Assembly: GCF_000422785.1 (NCBI RefSeq)
Contig: NZ_KE383918.1
Span: forward strand, 398,649 to 462,648
DNA length: 64,000 nucleotides
Origin: Pseudovibrio exalbescens DSM 16456
Lineage (GTDB): Bacteria > Pseudomonadota > Alphaproteobacteria > Rhizobiales > Stappiaceae
Direction: 5' to 3'
Positions within the stretch are counted from its first letter, which is position 1. The number at the start of each line of letters is the position of its first letter. Below the pieces are notes generated by a model that saw only the letters and a program-made list of their open reading frames with translations, was not told where the DNA came from and did no database searches. Of the stretch, positions 46,465-56,270 are shown piece after piece. The position numbers were made by a program, and so were the translations under genes.

Positions 46465-46811
46465 CTCGCCCTTCAAGCGTCTCCCAAGGGTGCTTGAGGG
46501 CGGTGTTGGCTCCGCCTGCTAGCCGGGCAAGTCGCTCCCAAAACACCGTTCTGAGGGCCTCAGGACAGGCCTCTTGTTCGCAAGGGGCCTGTTTGCATTT
46601 GGATTGAAGGTGGTTTGCCTCGTTTAAGGGTTTGGCCCGATCGAAGCGCTGTGCCCATGCAGTGACCATCAGCAACTAGCAAACAGACCAGCCGCGTTTC
46701 AATGGAGAGAATCACACGCATTGATTGCTTGTCTGCCGACCAGCAAAGCTGTTCACAAAGCCATGTGCAGGCATAGACACTTGCAATCAGTATGTTTTTT
46801 GGGAGAAAGGA
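46465..46811. other. Intergenic stretch with one bulged hairpin
   Basis: No credible gene was seen. Right after the upstream stop, CGCCCTTCAAGC (46467-46478) pairs with GCTTGAGGGCG (46492-46502-type right arm) with one bulge; there is no T-run, so it is a weak terminator or stabiliser. The rest precedes the leftward tRNA gene's 3' end and shows nothing recognisable. Confidence 0.4.
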
Positions 46812-46886
<75 letters not shown>

Positions 46887-47118
46887 TTGATCATCTATTT
46901 TACTGAACTAACTGAGTTTTTCCAGTTCGTTTCTGTGTGCCGGAGGTGATCGCCCCGGAACGAGGAGGCTTTTGCCATAATGGCCGGGGGGGCGCAAGGG
47001 ATAAATTTTCCAATTCTGTGGAATTTTGCCGGACTGGGGAAATCTAGCCTTTTAAAGCTACGGTGGCTTACGGATACCAGCTTGGCTTGAAGTTGGCATT
47101 GGTGTAGTGGAAACAGCC

Positions 47119-47277
47119 ATGAGTGACGAAAAACAGCCAAAGTCTGCCGGTAAGGCAGATTCAGAGACAAAACGCAGCGAGAAAGAGGCGCGTGCCGAAC
47201 GTCTGGCTGCGGCGCTACGGGATAATCTGAAGCGCCGGAAGAAGGCCAAGAAAACCGGTCGTTCTTCTGAAAATTAG
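47119..47277 (+). CDS. Small basic conserved-type protein upstream of murA
   Basis: This 52-residue, strongly charged helical peptide reads MSDEKQPKSAGKADSE... and contains ARAERLAAALRDNLKRRKKA. Short proteins with a RLAAALRxNLKRRK core are common just upstream of murA in alphaproteobacteria, which supports it as a real gene. The role is unknown; the basic C-terminal half could bind nucleic acid. The ribosome-binding site is weak. Confidence 0.65.
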   Translation: MSDEKQPKSAGKADSETKRSEKEARAERLAAALRDNLKRRKKAKKTGRSSEN

Positions 47278-47444
47278 GCTTGCCAACTGCAAGGGCGGCC
47301 TGACTTAAGATCGTGGGTGGGAATTGTTATACACATGACTTCAGGGGCAGGGCATCCCGTCATGTTAAGGCCATATCCATCCTTATACGCAAACCATAGA
47401 TTTGAGCCGGAGCTGTCGGGCAGTCGTTTAGGGTAATTTGATTA

Positions 47445-48734
47445 ATGGACAGAATTAAAATCGTCGGTGGCAACCGGCTTAATGGCACGATTCCGATTTC
47501 AGGTGCGAAAAACGCTGCGCTGCCGTTGATGATCGCATCCCTTTTGACGGATGAAACGCTGACCTTGGAAAACGTGCCGCGGCTGCGGGACGTTGCGCAG
47601 TTGACGCAGATCCTGTCCAACCATGGCGTTGACTATTCGGTAGACGGCAAACGGCCGGGTCAGGATTCCATGACGGGCCAGACCCTGCACCTTTCCGCGG
47701 GAACAGTCGTTGATACGACCGCGCCTTACGAGTTGGTGTCGAAAATGCGGGCCAGCTTCTGGGTCATCGGTCCGCTTCTGGCGCGCATGCACGAAGCGCG
47801 TGTCTCCTTGCCGGGCGGTTGTGCCATCGGCACGCGGCCCGTCGACTTTTTTATCGACGGCCTGAAGGCACTGGGCGCCGATATGGAAATCGATCAGGGA
47901 TATGTGGTTGCAAAGGCTCCAGGTGGGCTGAGAGGCAATCGCGTCACCTTCCCGAAGGTCTCGGTAGGGGCGACCCACACCGTGATGATGGCCGCAACGC
48001 TTGCCAAGGGCGAAACGGTTATTGAGAACGCAGCCCAAGAGCCGGAAGTTGCGGATCTTGCGCATTGCCTTGTCGGCATGGGCGCGCAGATTGAAGGGGC
48101 TGGTACCGATACCATCCGCATTCAGGGCGTCGAGCGTCTTCATGCCTATAGGCATCCGGTGGTTGCCGACCGCATCGAAACCGGCACCTATGCCATGGCC
48201 GTTGCCATGACGGGCGGTGATGTGGTGCTGCAGGGTGCACGGGCGGATCTTTTGCAAAGTGCATTGGATACCCTGTCTCAGACTGGGGTGGAAATCACCA
48301 GTGTTGAAAATGGTCTGCGCATATTCCGCAATGGCGATGGCATTGATCCCGTGGATGTGCGCACCGATCCTTTCCCTGGATTTCCGACGGATTTGCAGGC
48401 CCAGTTCATGGCGCTGATGACCCGCGCACAGGGCACGAGCCGGATCACGGAAACCATTTTTGAAAACCGCTTCATGCATGTTCAAGAACTCGCCCGCCTC
48501 GGTGCCAAGATTGGTCTGGACGGGCAGGTGGCAACCATCGAAGGGGTTGATCAACTGCACGGCGCTCAGGTGATGGCGACGGACCTGAGGGCGTCTGTGT
48601 CGTTGGTCATCGCCGGATTGGCTGCGGAAGGGGAAACGGTCGTGAACCGCGTCTATCACCTCGATCGCGGCTTTGAGCGTCTTGAGGACAAACTGTCCCG
48701 TTGTGGCGCTCAGATTGAACGCATTTCCGGTTGA
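47445..48734 (+). CDS. murA: UDP-N-acetylglucosamine 1-carboxyvinyltransferase
   Basis: This 429-residue EPSP-synthase-fold enzyme transfers enolpyruvate from PEP to UDP-GlcNAc, the first committed step of peptidoglycan synthesis. It has the N-terminal [20 protein letters not shown], the active-site loop [13 protein letters not shown] with the fosfomycin-target Cys, and the late blocks [12 protein letters not shown] and [11 protein letters not shown]. It starts a long rightward housekeeping block. Confidence 0.97.
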   Translation: MDRIKIVGGNRLNGTIPISGAKNAALPLMIASLLTDETLTLENVPRLRDVAQLTQILSNHGVDYSVDGKRPGQDSMTGQTLHLSAGTVVDTTAPYELVSKMRASFWVIGPLLARMHEARVSLPGGCAIGTRPVDFFIDGLKALGADMEIDQGYVVAKAPGGLRGNRVTFPKVSVGATHTVMMAATLAKGETVIENAAQEPEVADLAHCLVGMGAQIEGAGTDTIRIQGVERLHAYRHPVVADRIETGTYAMAVAMTGGDVVLQGARADLLQSALDTLSQTGVEITSVENGLRIFRNGDGIDPVDVRTDPFPGFPTDLQAQFMALMTRAQGTSRITETIFENRFMHVQELARLGAKIGLDGQVATIEGVDQLHGAQVMATDLRASVSLVIAGLAAEGETVVNRVYHLDRGFERLEDKLSRCGAQIERISG

Positions 48735-48854
48735 TCCAATAAAATACCGAGTCCCCCGATTGTTTTCACAGCCGCTCGGGGTTACCTAAACAGCAAATGC
48801 AGGACGGCGAGAGCACATGCACCCGCCGTCTTTCATGTGACTCGGGGTGAAACA

Positions 48855-49280
48855 ATGAAACTTCTGGCGCTCGACAGCGAAGATTTGACTGTAATTTCGG
48901 CCATGTGTCAGGATAGCCTCCTGAAACTTGGAGATATTCAGTATTTGCCGCGCGAGAAGCGGCTGCTGGTGGCAATGAACCGCTTCGCATGGGACGCGGA
49001 TCTGGCAAGGCAACAAAAAAACGAACGCCGCAGGTCCGTTCTTGCCCTGTCTCGTGTTGAAGCGCTGCAAGCTCGCAATATAAATCAGGAAAACAAGGAC
49101 ATCGTGTTGTCATTGCTCGCCATCCGCTTCGAGCCAGCGGCAGAGCCCGCCGGAACGGTTATACTGGAGTTTTCCGGAGGCGCTGCGTTGGCGGCCAAGG
49201 CCGAGTGCATTGAAGCCCAACTGACGGATCTGGGCGCGGCCTGGAGCACTGACAACCGACCGCAACATGATCTGGACTAA
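48855..49280 (+). CDS. DUF2948 family protein
   Basis: This 141-residue protein of the DUF2948 type begins KLLALDSEDLTVISAMCQD and has a central REKRLLVAMNRFAWD. Its function is unknown; it is almost always found between murA and hisD in this class, as here. The ATG at 48855 is preferred to an in-frame GTG six codons earlier because it fits the family N-terminus and has GGGGTGA upstream. Confidence 0.85.
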   Translation: MKLLALDSEDLTVISAMCQDSLLKLGDIQYLPREKRLLVAMNRFAWDADLARQQKNERRRSVLALSRVEALQARNINQENKDIVLSLLAIRFEPAAEPAGTVILEFSGGAALAAKAECIEAQLTDLGAAWSTDNRPQHDLD

Positions 49281-49320
49281 GCCAGAAAACCACATGTGAT
49301 GAAAAACAGGGAACAAGATC

Positions 49321-50616
49321 GTGGCCGTTAAAATCTCCTCTGCGTCAGCCAGTTTCGACGAAGAAATTGACCGTCTGCTCATGAGCAAGCGTGAAATCTC
49401 CGAGGATGTTGACCATATCGTGCGCGACATCCTGAAGGATGTAGAGGACCGGGGCGACGAAGCTGTATTGGCATACACTGCGAAGTTCGACCGCCTGAGC
49501 GTTGCGTCCATGGATGAGTTGAAGGTCACGGAAGACGAATTGAATGCGGCCGTCGCACAGGTTCCCACAGAAACCTATGATGCCTTGAAACTGGCGTGTG
49601 ATCGGATCCGCGCTCACCATGAAAAGCAGTTACCGGAAAGCTCCAGTTATATGGATCCGATCGGCGTTGAACTGGGAAGCATCTGGACACCTGTTGAAGC
49701 TGTCGGTGTGTATGTGCCGGGCGGTCTGGCCAGTTATCCATCGTCGGTTCTCATGAATGTGGTACCGGCAACAGTTGCGGGCGTGGAACGGATCGTCATG
49801 GTTGTTCCAAGCCCCGATGGCGTCCTAAACCCGTTGGTTCTGGCGGCTGCCAAGCTGGCGGGTGTAACGGAAATCTACCGCATTGGCGGGGCCCAAGCTG
49901 TGGGCGCGCTGGCGTATGGAACGCAAAGCATTGCCCCGGTCAGCAAGATTGTCGGGCCTGGCAATGCCTTTGTGTCCGCCGCCAAGCGTCGGGTTTTCGG
50001 CCGCGTCGGCATTGACATGATTGCAGGTCCTTCCGAAATTCTCGTTGTTGCTGACGAAGGCAATAACCCGGATTGGGTGGCCGTGGACCTGCTGTCTCAG
50101 GCCGAGCATGATCCCGTGGCGCAATCCATACTCATCACGGACAGCCCGACCTTGGCCGAAGAAGTGGCTGTGGCCGTGGAAAAGCAGCTGGAAACCTTGC
50201 CGCGTGCCGATGTGGCTGGCGAGAGTTGGAAAAATTACGGCGCCATCATCACCGTGGATGACCTTGAAGCCGCCATGGCCTTGTCGAACCGATTTGCGCC
50301 TGAGCACCTGGAATTGGCGGTCGAGGATCCCGATGCCCTGTTGCCATTGATGCGCAACGCGGGGGCGATTTTCCTTGGTCGTTACACCCCTGAAGCAATC
50401 GGTGACTATGTTGGTGGCTCCAATCATGTGTTGCCAACTGCTCGTTCGGCCAAGTTTTCCTCTGGTCTGTCCGTACTGGAGTTTGTTAAGCGTAGTTCTA
50501 TATTGCGCTGCAACCCAGACAATCTGGCGCAAATCGGCCCGGCTGCCGTCAAGTTGGCAGAAGCGGAAGGATTGGGCGCACACGCCAAGTCTGTTGCAAT
50601 ACGGTTGAACCGATAG
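49321..50616 (+). CDS. hisD: Histidinol dehydrogenase
   Basis: This 431-residue zinc enzyme makes the last two oxidations of histidine synthesis (L-histidinol to L-histidine with 2 NAD+). Marks are GVYVPGGLASYPSSVLMN, RIGGAQAVGALAYGT, GPGNAFVSAAKR, GPSEILVVADE, the catalytic EHLEL in FAPEHLELAVED and the late GGSNHVLPT. The start is GTG after AGGGAAC. No other his genes are nearby. Confidence 0.96.
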   Translation: MAVKISSASASFDEEIDRLLMSKREISEDVDHIVRDILKDVEDRGDEAVLAYTAKFDRLSVASMDELKVTEDELNAAVAQVPTETYDALKLACDRIRAHHEKQLPESSSYMDPIGVELGSIWTPVEAVGVYVPGGLASYPSSVLMNVVPATVAGVERIVMVVPSPDGVLNPLVLAAAKLAGVTEIYRIGGAQAVGALAYGTQSIAPVSKIVGPGNAFVSAAKRRVFGRVGIDMIAGPSEILVVADEGNNPDWVAVDLLSQAEHDPVAQSILITDSPTLAEEVAVAVEKQLETLPRADVAGESWKNYGAIITVDDLEAAMALSNRFAPEHLELAVEDPDALLPLMRNAGAIFLGRYTPEAIGDYVGGSNHVLPTARSAKFSSGLSVLEFVKRSSILRCNPDNLAQIGPAAVKLAEAEGLGAHAKSVAIRLNR

Positions 50617-50633
50617 ACGAGCACGGCTCGTCT
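50615..50633 (+). other. Hairpin overlapping the hisD stop codon
   Basis: An 8-bp stem AGACGAGC/GCTCGTCT with a 3-base loop begins within the hisD TAG. There is no T-run, so it is more likely an intercistronic stabiliser than a terminator. Confidence 0.5.
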
Positions 50634-50652
50634 GAGTGGAGCTGAAACACTG

Positions 50653-51162
50653 ATGGATGAAACGGTGCCAACGATTGAAGAGGATGGGAATGAGACCACC
50701 CAGCGCCTCGTGGAAGTCGTGCTGGACCCCAATTCCATCCAGCGCGCCAGCAAGGACGTGGAACGCGAACGCAAGGTTGCCATATTTGATCTCGTGGAGG
50801 AGAACTACTTCTCCCCCATCGGGGCCCCAGAAGGGCCATATCGGCTGGACCTGGCCATGATCAAACGCCGTCTCGTTTTCATCATTCGAAGCGAAGACGG
50901 CGTTGAGTTGACGACGTTGATCCTGTCGCTGACGCCGTTCAAGAAAATCGTTCAGGATTACTTCATGATCTGCGAAAGCTATTATGAAGCAATTCGAACG
51001 GCGTCTCCCAGTCAGATCGAAGCCATCGATATGGGCCGGCGCGGGGTGCACAACGAAGGTGCCGGTGTGCTCAAGGAGAGGCTTGATGGCAAGGTGGACG
51101 TGGACCATCAAACCTCCCGTCGTCTGTTCACGCTGCTGTGTTCCTTGCATCCGAAGGCGTAG
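50653..51162 (+). CDS. UPF0262 family protein
   Basis: This 169-residue protein of the alphaproteobacterial UPF0262 family contains [26 protein letters not shown] and [20 protein letters not shown]. Its function is unknown. It conserves the hisD-UPF0262-phosphatase order. GGAG precedes the ATG. Confidence 0.9.
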   Translation: MDETVPTIEEDGNETTQRLVEVVLDPNSIQRASKDVERERKVAIFDLVEENYFSPIGAPEGPYRLDLAMIKRRLVFIIRSEDGVELTTLILSLTPFKKIVQDYFMICESYYEAIRTASPSQIEAIDMGRRGVHNEGAGVLKERLDGKVDVDHQTSRRLFTLLCSLHPKA

Positions 51163-51165
51163 CGC

Positions 51166-51618
51166 ATGGCAGACCCCCTCATTCAGCCGAGTGCTATCTT
51201 GTTCATTTGCCGCATGAATGCGGTGCGTTCTCCCATGGCCGAAGCTTTGACCCGCACCTTGTTCCCCAAGCAGATCTATGTGCGCTCCTGTGGTGTTTTT
51301 GCCGGGGAGCGGGACCCGTTCGTCGATGCGGTCATGGAAGAAGCGGGCGTGGACATGAGCTTCCATACGCCCAAGACATTTGAAGATCTGGCAGAAGAGG
51401 GGTTTGATCTCATCATCACCCTTGCGCCGGAGGCGCATCACATGGCGCTTGATACCACCCGTACTCAAGCCGTGGATGTTGAATACTGGCCCACAATTGA
51501 CCCGACCATTGTAACTGGAAGTCGTTCTCAGATCATGGAAGCCTATCGTGAAGTGCGGGAGGCACTCAAGATGCGGTTGATGAAACGGCTCAACTGGACA
51601 GCGCCACCTTCATCTTGA
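51166..51618 (+). CDS. Low-molecular-weight protein-tyrosine-phosphatase/arsenate-reductase-like protein
   Basis: This 150-residue LMW phosphatase-fold protein has the CX5RS loop FICRMNAVRSPMAEA with Cys15 and Arg21. The general-acid region is WPTIDPT rather than the usual DP near the C-terminus. It could be a tyrosine phosphatase or an arsenate reductase; neither can be told from sequence. It starts three bases after UPF0262, so it is coupled to it. Confidence 0.85.
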   Translation: MADPLIQPSAILFICRMNAVRSPMAEALTRTLFPKQIYVRSCGVFAGERDPFVDAVMEEAGVDMSFHTPKTFEDLAEEGFDLIITLAPEAHHMALDTTRTQAVDVEYWPTIDPTIVTGSRSQIMEAYREVREALKMRLMKRLNWTAPPSS

Positions 51619-51810
51619 AGAGAGAAACACGCAGGCAATAGTAAAAAACACAGCTGCAACGCGGACATTGGTAAAAAGAACCTGTGACAACCGCTTAAAA
51701 TCCGGGTAAAAGAGCGCCCATCCACCTCTGACAATTGAGTGTTTGCGGTTTCCTTTCGGTGGTTAATCCGTTAGGTTCCGCGCAGCTACGAAGAACGATC
51801 AGGAATCCTA

Positions 51811-52029
51811 ATGGCAAAAGAAGAAGTCTTGGAATTTCCGGGGGTTGTTACGGAACTCCTTCCGAACGCAACTTTCCGGGTTAAACTTGAAAATGATCAT
51901 GAGATCATTGCTCATACCGCTGGCCGCATGCGCAAGAACCGCATCCGGGTTCTGGCGGGCGACAAGGTGCTCGTTGAAATGACACCATACGACCTCACCA
52001 AGGGTCGAATCACATATCGCTACAAGTAA
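51811..52029 (+). CDS. infA: Translation initiation factor IF-1
   Basis: This 72-residue OB-fold protein matches IF-1 along its length: [33 protein letters not shown] and [16 protein letters not shown]. It binds the 30S A site during initiation. AGGAA precedes the ATG. It is followed by a hairpin and maf. Confidence 0.98.
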   Translation: MAKEEVLEFPGVVTELLPNATFRVKLENDHEIIAHTAGRMRKNRIRVLAGDKVLVEMTPYDLTKGRITYRYK

Positions 52030-52040
52030 TTGCAAGCGGC

Positions 52041-52061
52041 CATGGCTTGATCCAAGCCATG
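52041..52061 (+). other. Hairpin between infA and maf
   Basis: A 9-bp stem CATGGCTTG/CAAGCCATG with a 3-base loop lies 11 bp after infA. No clear T-run follows directly. It may set the ratio of infA to maf message. Confidence 0.5.
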
Positions 52062-52085
52062 CATCATCGGTTTTGAGGAGCAGAT

Positions 52086-52718
52086 ATGAGCGAAAAACTT
52101 CCGCTCGTTTTAGCGTCTGGGTCACCCCGTCGTTTGGCGCTTTTGCAGCAGATCGGCATTGAACCGGACTATTTGCTTCCTACCGATATTGACGAGACAC
52201 CGGACCGGGGCGAGAGCCCCCGTGCTCTGGCCATGCGTCTGGCGCGCGAAAAAGCGGCAGCGGCGCGGCTGATGGTGGATCGGGACCCCGACAAGAAAGA
52301 AGCGCTCATCCTCGGGTCGGATACCGTGGTGTCCGTGGGGCGGCGCATTCTGCCGAAGCCGGAGAGTACCGAGCAGGCGGAAGCCTGTCTGGCTTTGTTG
52401 TCCGGGCGCGTTCATCGCGTCTACACTGGGTTGTGTGTCAACACACCCAAGGGGCAGAACCGCACCAAACTAGTGGAAACCCGTGTCCGGTTTCGTCGTT
52501 TGTCCAAGCAGGACATGGCCAACTATCTTGCCTCCGGTGAATGGAGGGGCAAGGCAGGGGGCTATGCCATACAGGGGCTGGCAGGCAGCTTTGTTGCCCG
52601 TGTCATAGGTTCTTATTCCTCCGTCGTCGGTCTGCCGCTCTATGAAACGGCAAACCTGTTGCAGGGAAATGGCTACAACACACAGGCAACCTGGGTACAG
52701 GCCGGAGTTCCAGCCTAA
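52086..52718 (+). CDS. maf: Maf family nucleoside triphosphate pyrophosphatase
   Basis: This 210-residue protein has the Maf N-terminus [18 protein letters not shown], the catalytic block [17 protein letters not shown], and the late [17 protein letters not shown] and [12 protein letters not shown]. Maf proteins hydrolyse modified or canonical NTPs to NMPs. GAGGAG precedes the ATG. In relatives a ribonuclease E/G gene and yacG usually follow. Confidence 0.95.
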   Translation: MSEKLPLVLASGSPRRLALLQQIGIEPDYLLPTDIDETPDRGESPRALAMRLAREKAAAARLMVDRDPDKKEALILGSDTVVSVGRRILPKPESTEQAEACLALLSGRVHRVYTGLCVNTPKGQNRTKLVETRVRFRRLSKQDMANYLASGEWRGKAGGYAIQGLAGSFVARVIGSYSSVVGLPLYETANLLQGNGYNTQATWVQAGVPA

Positions 52719-52727
52719 CAGCGCTAC

Positions 52728-53087
52728 TCAGCGCACAAAGCCGCCGATCGTGGTGACATATATCGGTGAGCTGGGAGCGAGCAGGGTTTTCAAGTCGGCC
52801 GACACATCGCCGTAAACAACCAGTTGCTGTGGGGTGAGCAGAGCTTCGAACCGGTTCTGGAACTGAACCATGTATTTTTCGAAGTAAACCAGTGCGCTTT
52901 CACTGGACTCCACCGTGACAAACATTTGGCAGGTTGTCCCATCCTCCGACAGATACCACACCATGGCCTGCAGGCCGGGTAGAGATTCACGGAAATGGGA
53001 GCACATTTCCTGCATGAGGCTCTCAAACGCGGGCTGGTCAAACGCGGTGACCTGACTGGTCAGGATCCATGAAATCTCCGATGTCAT
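52728..53087 (-). CDS. Hypothetical protein, possible dimeric alpha/beta-barrel fold
   Basis: This 119-residue protein reads on the minus strand between maf and yacG, where an RNase gene is usual. It alternates short strands and helices (SWILTSQVTAFDQ, AMVWYLSEDGTTCQMFVTVESSES, YFEKYMVQFQNRF), reminiscent of ABM-type dimeric barrels, but I cannot assign it. GGGAGGA precedes the ATG at 53087. Confidence 0.6.
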   Translation of the reverse strand: MTSEISWILTSQVTAFDQPAFESLMQEMCSHFRESLPGLQAMVWYLSEDGTTCQMFVTVESSESALVYFEKYMVQFQNRFEALLTPQQLVVYGDVSADLKTLLAPSSPIYVTTIGGFVR

Positions 53088-53269
53088 TCTTCCTCCCGAT
53101 GGCAAAGCCGGAGACGGCCGGTGGTAGGCTTCTGCCTTAAGTGCGAGTTTTCCAAAGCTGGGTGGGCCTTGTTGCATCTCGTGTTGGGCTGGCGGATTGC
53201 TCTACCTGTTTTATGTGTTAGAGGGTAAACAACCTGCGTAGTGGAAGCAAATGCCCGTGAATTGAGGAT

Positions 53270-53476
53270 ATGGCCGTGGCAAAGCAGCATGAAAACAAGG
53301 AATGCCCAATCTGCGAAAAGCCAGCTCAGCCGGCGTTCGCCCCGTTTTGTTCCGAGCGATGCAGGAAGGTGGACCTGAATCGGTGGTTGTCAGATAGCTA
53401 TGCGATTCCTGCCGAGGAGCAGGAGCCGGATTTCGACGACTACGCCGACCAAATGCCCAATCAAATGCGTCACTGA
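53270..53476 (+). CDS. yacG: DNA gyrase inhibitor YacG
   Basis: This 68-residue zinc-ribbon protein has CPIC and FCSERCR as the four zinc ligands, then KVDLNRWLSDSYAIP and an acidic tail, which is the YacG pattern. YacG binds gyrase B in E. coli. Here it is separated from maf by an inverted gene. Confidence 0.93.
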   Translation: MAVAKQHENKECPICEKPAQPAFAPFCSERCRKVDLNRWLSDSYAIPAEEQEPDFDDYADQMPNQMRH

Positions 53477-53680
53477 TGTTCATTTTTGGCACTAAGTGCG
53501 TGTTTCGGTCGTGAGCCTGTTATAAGTCTGGGGGAAGTTGCTCACAGCGCCTCTTGGTGCGCTCCTATGTCTTGTTACCGACATCTATAGCCCGCAAGAT
53601 ATATCTGCATCCTTCGTACTCGCTGTCGGTCACAGCCTGAGCGCCAGCGGGATTCATTGGTAGATGGGGGCTTCTTCCTA

Positions 53681-55294
53681 ATGCGTACTCTTAAAAACAT
53701 TCTTCTGGGCGGTTTGCCTGTGGTCGCTTTGACCTGTGGTTTGCCGGCCACGGCACTTGCCGATTATTCCCTGACGATCCTGCACCTCAACGATTTTCAT
53801 TCGCGCATCGAGTCGATCAACAAATACGATTCAACCTGCGGCGCTGACGATGAGGCTGAAGGAAAGTGCTTTGGCGGTATCGCCCGCGTCAAGACCATCC
53901 TCGATGACCGCCGCAACGCGCTGGACTCCGAAGGCAAGGCCTTCGTCACGCTTGATGCTGGAGACCAGTTTCAGGGCTCGTTGTTCTACACCACATACAA
54001 GGGTGAAGCTGCCGTTGAGTTCATGAATGGTCTGAGCATTGATGCCATGGCCGTTGGCAACCACGAGTTTGACGACGGCCCGGCCGCTTTGGCCCGGTTC
54101 ATCAAGGCGGCAAATTTCCCCGTTCTGTCCGGCAACATCGATGTCAACAACGAACCCCTGCTCAAAGGCAAGGTTAGTGGCACGCTGATCCTTGAAAAGG
54201 ATGGCGAGAAGATCGGCATTGTTTCCGCACTGGCCGAAGACACGGATGAAACCTCCTCGCCGGGTGATGGCGTCCGCTTCATCATGGCTGAGGATTATCT
54301 GAAAGGCGCGGTTGAGGCTCTGGAAGCTGCGGGCGTCAACAAGATCATTGCCCTGACACATGAAGGGCTGCCAAGAGACCGCCAGATTGCAGCGGCTGTG
54401 CCCGGTATTGACATCATCGTTGGCGGGCACTCCCACACCCTTTTGTCCAACACGCAGGAGCGGGCGGAAGGTCCATATCCCGTACTCGTGAAGAACCCTG
54501 ACGGCGTGGATGTGCCAATTGTACAAGCCTATGCCTATGGCAAGTTTCTCGGCGAGATTGAGGTGACATGGGACGACGACGGCAATGTGATCAAGGCAGA
54601 AGGTGAGCCCATTCTGCTTGATGCCTCCGTCATGCCGGATGAGGCGTTTCAGGCTCGTGTCGAAGAGCTTGGAGCTCCAATTGAAGAGTTGAAGTCAAAG
54701 GTCATCGGTGCTTCTGCCGCACTGATCAACGGCGACCGTGGGTCCTGCCGGTCCGGTGAATGTGAGATGGGCAACCTGGTTGCTGAAGCCATTCTGGACC
54801 GCGTCAAGGATCAGGGCGTTGAAGTTGTCATCCAGAATGGCGGTGGCTTGCGTGCCTCCATTGATGCTGGCGAAGTCACGATGGGCGAAGTGCTCACCGT
54901 CCTGCCTTTCCAGAATACGCTGGCTACCTTCCAACTGAAGGGATCCTACATCAAGGAAGCGCTGGAAAATGGCGTTTCCAAAATCGAAGAAGGCGCAGGT
55001 CGCTTCCCGCAGGTCGCAGGTATCAAGTACACGTTTGATCCATCCAAACCCGTGGGTGAGCGCATCGTCGCCGTTGAAATGGCCGATGGATCCCCGTTGG
55101 AGATGGAAAAGATCTACGGCGTGGCCACCAACAACTACATGCGTGGCGGTGGTGACGGCTACAAGGTATTCGCTGAGCATGGCCTCAATGCGTACGATTA
55201 CGGCCCCGGCCTGGAAGTCGTTGTGGCGGACTACTTGGCGGAAAAGGGCGACTACCAGCCCTTTATCGATGGCCGGATTACCCAGCAGAAGTAA
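53681..55294 (+). CDS. Periplasmic 5'-nucleotidase / metallophosphatase (UshA-like)
   Basis: This 537-residue protein has a signal peptide (about 1-28, ending ALA before DYSLT), then a calcineurin-like metallophosphatase domain. Metal ligands lie in LHLNDFHSR, DAGDQFQGS, GNHEFDDG and GGHSHT. A C-terminal 5'-nucleotidase domain (about 345-520) contains NGGGLRASID and YTFDPSKP. It should hydrolyse nucleotides in the periplasm to salvage nucleoside and phosphate. I start at ATG 53681; an upstream TTG would lengthen the leader unhelpfully. Confidence 0.93.
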   Translation: MRTLKNILLGGLPVVALTCGLPATALADYSLTILHLNDFHSRIESINKYDSTCGADDEAEGKCFGGIARVKTILDDRRNALDSEGKAFVTLDAGDQFQGSLFYTTYKGEAAVEFMNGLSIDAMAVGNHEFDDGPAALARFIKAANFPVLSGNIDVNNEPLLKGKVSGTLILEKDGEKIGIVSALAEDTDETSSPGDGVRFIMAEDYLKGAVEALEAAGVNKIIALTHEGLPRDRQIAAAVPGIDIIVGGHSHTLLSNTQERAEGPYPVLVKNPDGVDVPIVQAYAYGKFLGEIEVTWDDDGNVIKAEGEPILLDASVMPDEAFQARVEELGAPIEELKSKVIGASAALINGDRGSCRSGECEMGNLVAEAILDRVKDQGVEVVIQNGGGLRASIDAGEVTMGEVLTVLPFQNTLATFQLKGSYIKEALENGVSKIEEGAGRFPQVAGIKYTFDPSKPVGERIVAVEMADGSPLEMEKIYGVATNNYMRGGGDGYKVFAEHGLNAYDYGPGLEVVVADYLAEKGDYQPFIDGRITQQK

Positions 55295-55318
55295 TCTCGG
55301 CAACTTGTGATTTGAAGT

Positions 55319-55346
55319 GGGGCGGGCCGAACGGTCCGCCCTTTGC
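55319..55346 (+). terminator. Terminator after the 5'-nucleotidase gene
   Basis: A GC-rich hairpin (GGGCGGGCC-GAAC-GGTCCGCCC, one mismatch) followed by TTT lies 25 bp after the stop. Confidence 0.75.
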
Positions 55347-55502
55347 GTTGGCAGCTCCGAAGTTTGAGCCATATTGGGCACCCGCTTTTAGGAAACGGGA
55401 AACCACCTGACGACACCCCATGAAAAGGCAGGGGCAGGCACAGAAACGCAGCCGTGTAAGGTGAGCGCGCACTGTGCAAGTCAAACTGATAAGGGGGCGC
55501 TC

Positions 55503-56270
55503 ATGAACGCCGACGAAATCCTGTCCCAAGCCTCTATGCCAATCGCGGCCCCGGCCTATCCCAAGGGGCCGTATCGTTTTATCAATCGAGAGTTTTTCAC
55601 CGTCATCTATGAAAGCGACCCGGATGCCATCCGCGCAGCGCTACCGGAGCCCTTGGAGCCGGATGGATCAAACACGGTTTTGTTTGAAACCATCCGGATG
55701 CCGGATTCTGCGGGATTTGGTGACTACACCGAGGCGGGTCTGGTCATTCCGGCGCTTCATGACGGACAGCCCGTCAACTTCACGCAGCAAATGTTCCTAG
55801 ACTGCTCACCGCCCATCTACGGTGGACGTGAAATCTGGGGGTTCCCGAAGAAGTTGGGGCACCCTCGGCTGTTTGTCGAAGGGGCTACTTTGACCGGTCA
55901 TCTGGAATTTGATGGCACGACAATCGCTTTGGCGACCATGGGCTACAAGTACCAACATCTGTTGTATGATGTGGACCACGGTACCAAGTGCCACCCGGAT
56001 GCGATCTTGAAGAAACTGCAAAAGACGCAAGTGAACCTGAAGATGATCCCTCATGTTGATGGCTCGCTCGCCATTGCCCAACTGGTGGCCTATGAGCTGG
56101 CGGACATCACGGTGAAGGGGGCATGGTCAGGGCCGGCGGGGTTGCAGCTGATCCATCACGTAAACGCACCCGTGGCCAGTCTGCCCGTCCGCAAGGTGGT
56201 AGGTGGGTTGCATTTCATCACCGACCTGACCCTGCCTTACGGACGGGTTTTGCATGACTACCTGGATTGA
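55503..56270 (+). CDS. adc: Acetoacetate decarboxylase
   Basis: This 255-residue protein matches acetoacetate decarboxylases. The Schiff-base lysine is Lys116 in REIWGFPKKLGHP, and the late blocks LVAYELADITVKGAWSGPA and LPVRKVVGG are typical. It converts acetoacetate to acetone and CO2. AAGGGGG precedes the ATG at 55503; an in-frame codon 42 bp upstream is less likely. It overlaps the convergent hydrolase gene by 13 bp at the 3' ends. Confidence 0.93.
   Translation: MNADEILSQASMPIAAPAYPKGPYRFINREFFTVIYESDPDAIRAALPEPLEPDGSNTVLFETIRMPDSAGFGDYTEAGLVIPALHDGQPVNFTQQMFLDCSPPIYGGREIWGFPKKLGHPRLFVEGATLTGHLEFDGTTIALATMGYKYQHLLYDVDHGTKCHPDAILKKLQKTQVNLKMIPHVDGSLAIAQLVAYELADITVKGAWSGPAGLQLIHHVNAPVASLPVRKVVGGLHFITDLTLPYGRVLHDYLD

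Noticed and set aside
47499..48659. A 386-codon open frame opposite murA
   Set aside because: Antisense shadow of a certain gene.
49825..51468. A 547-codon open frame opposite hisD, UPF0262 and the phosphatase
   Set aside because: Spans three well-supported genes antisense and shows no motif; a by-product of codon bias.
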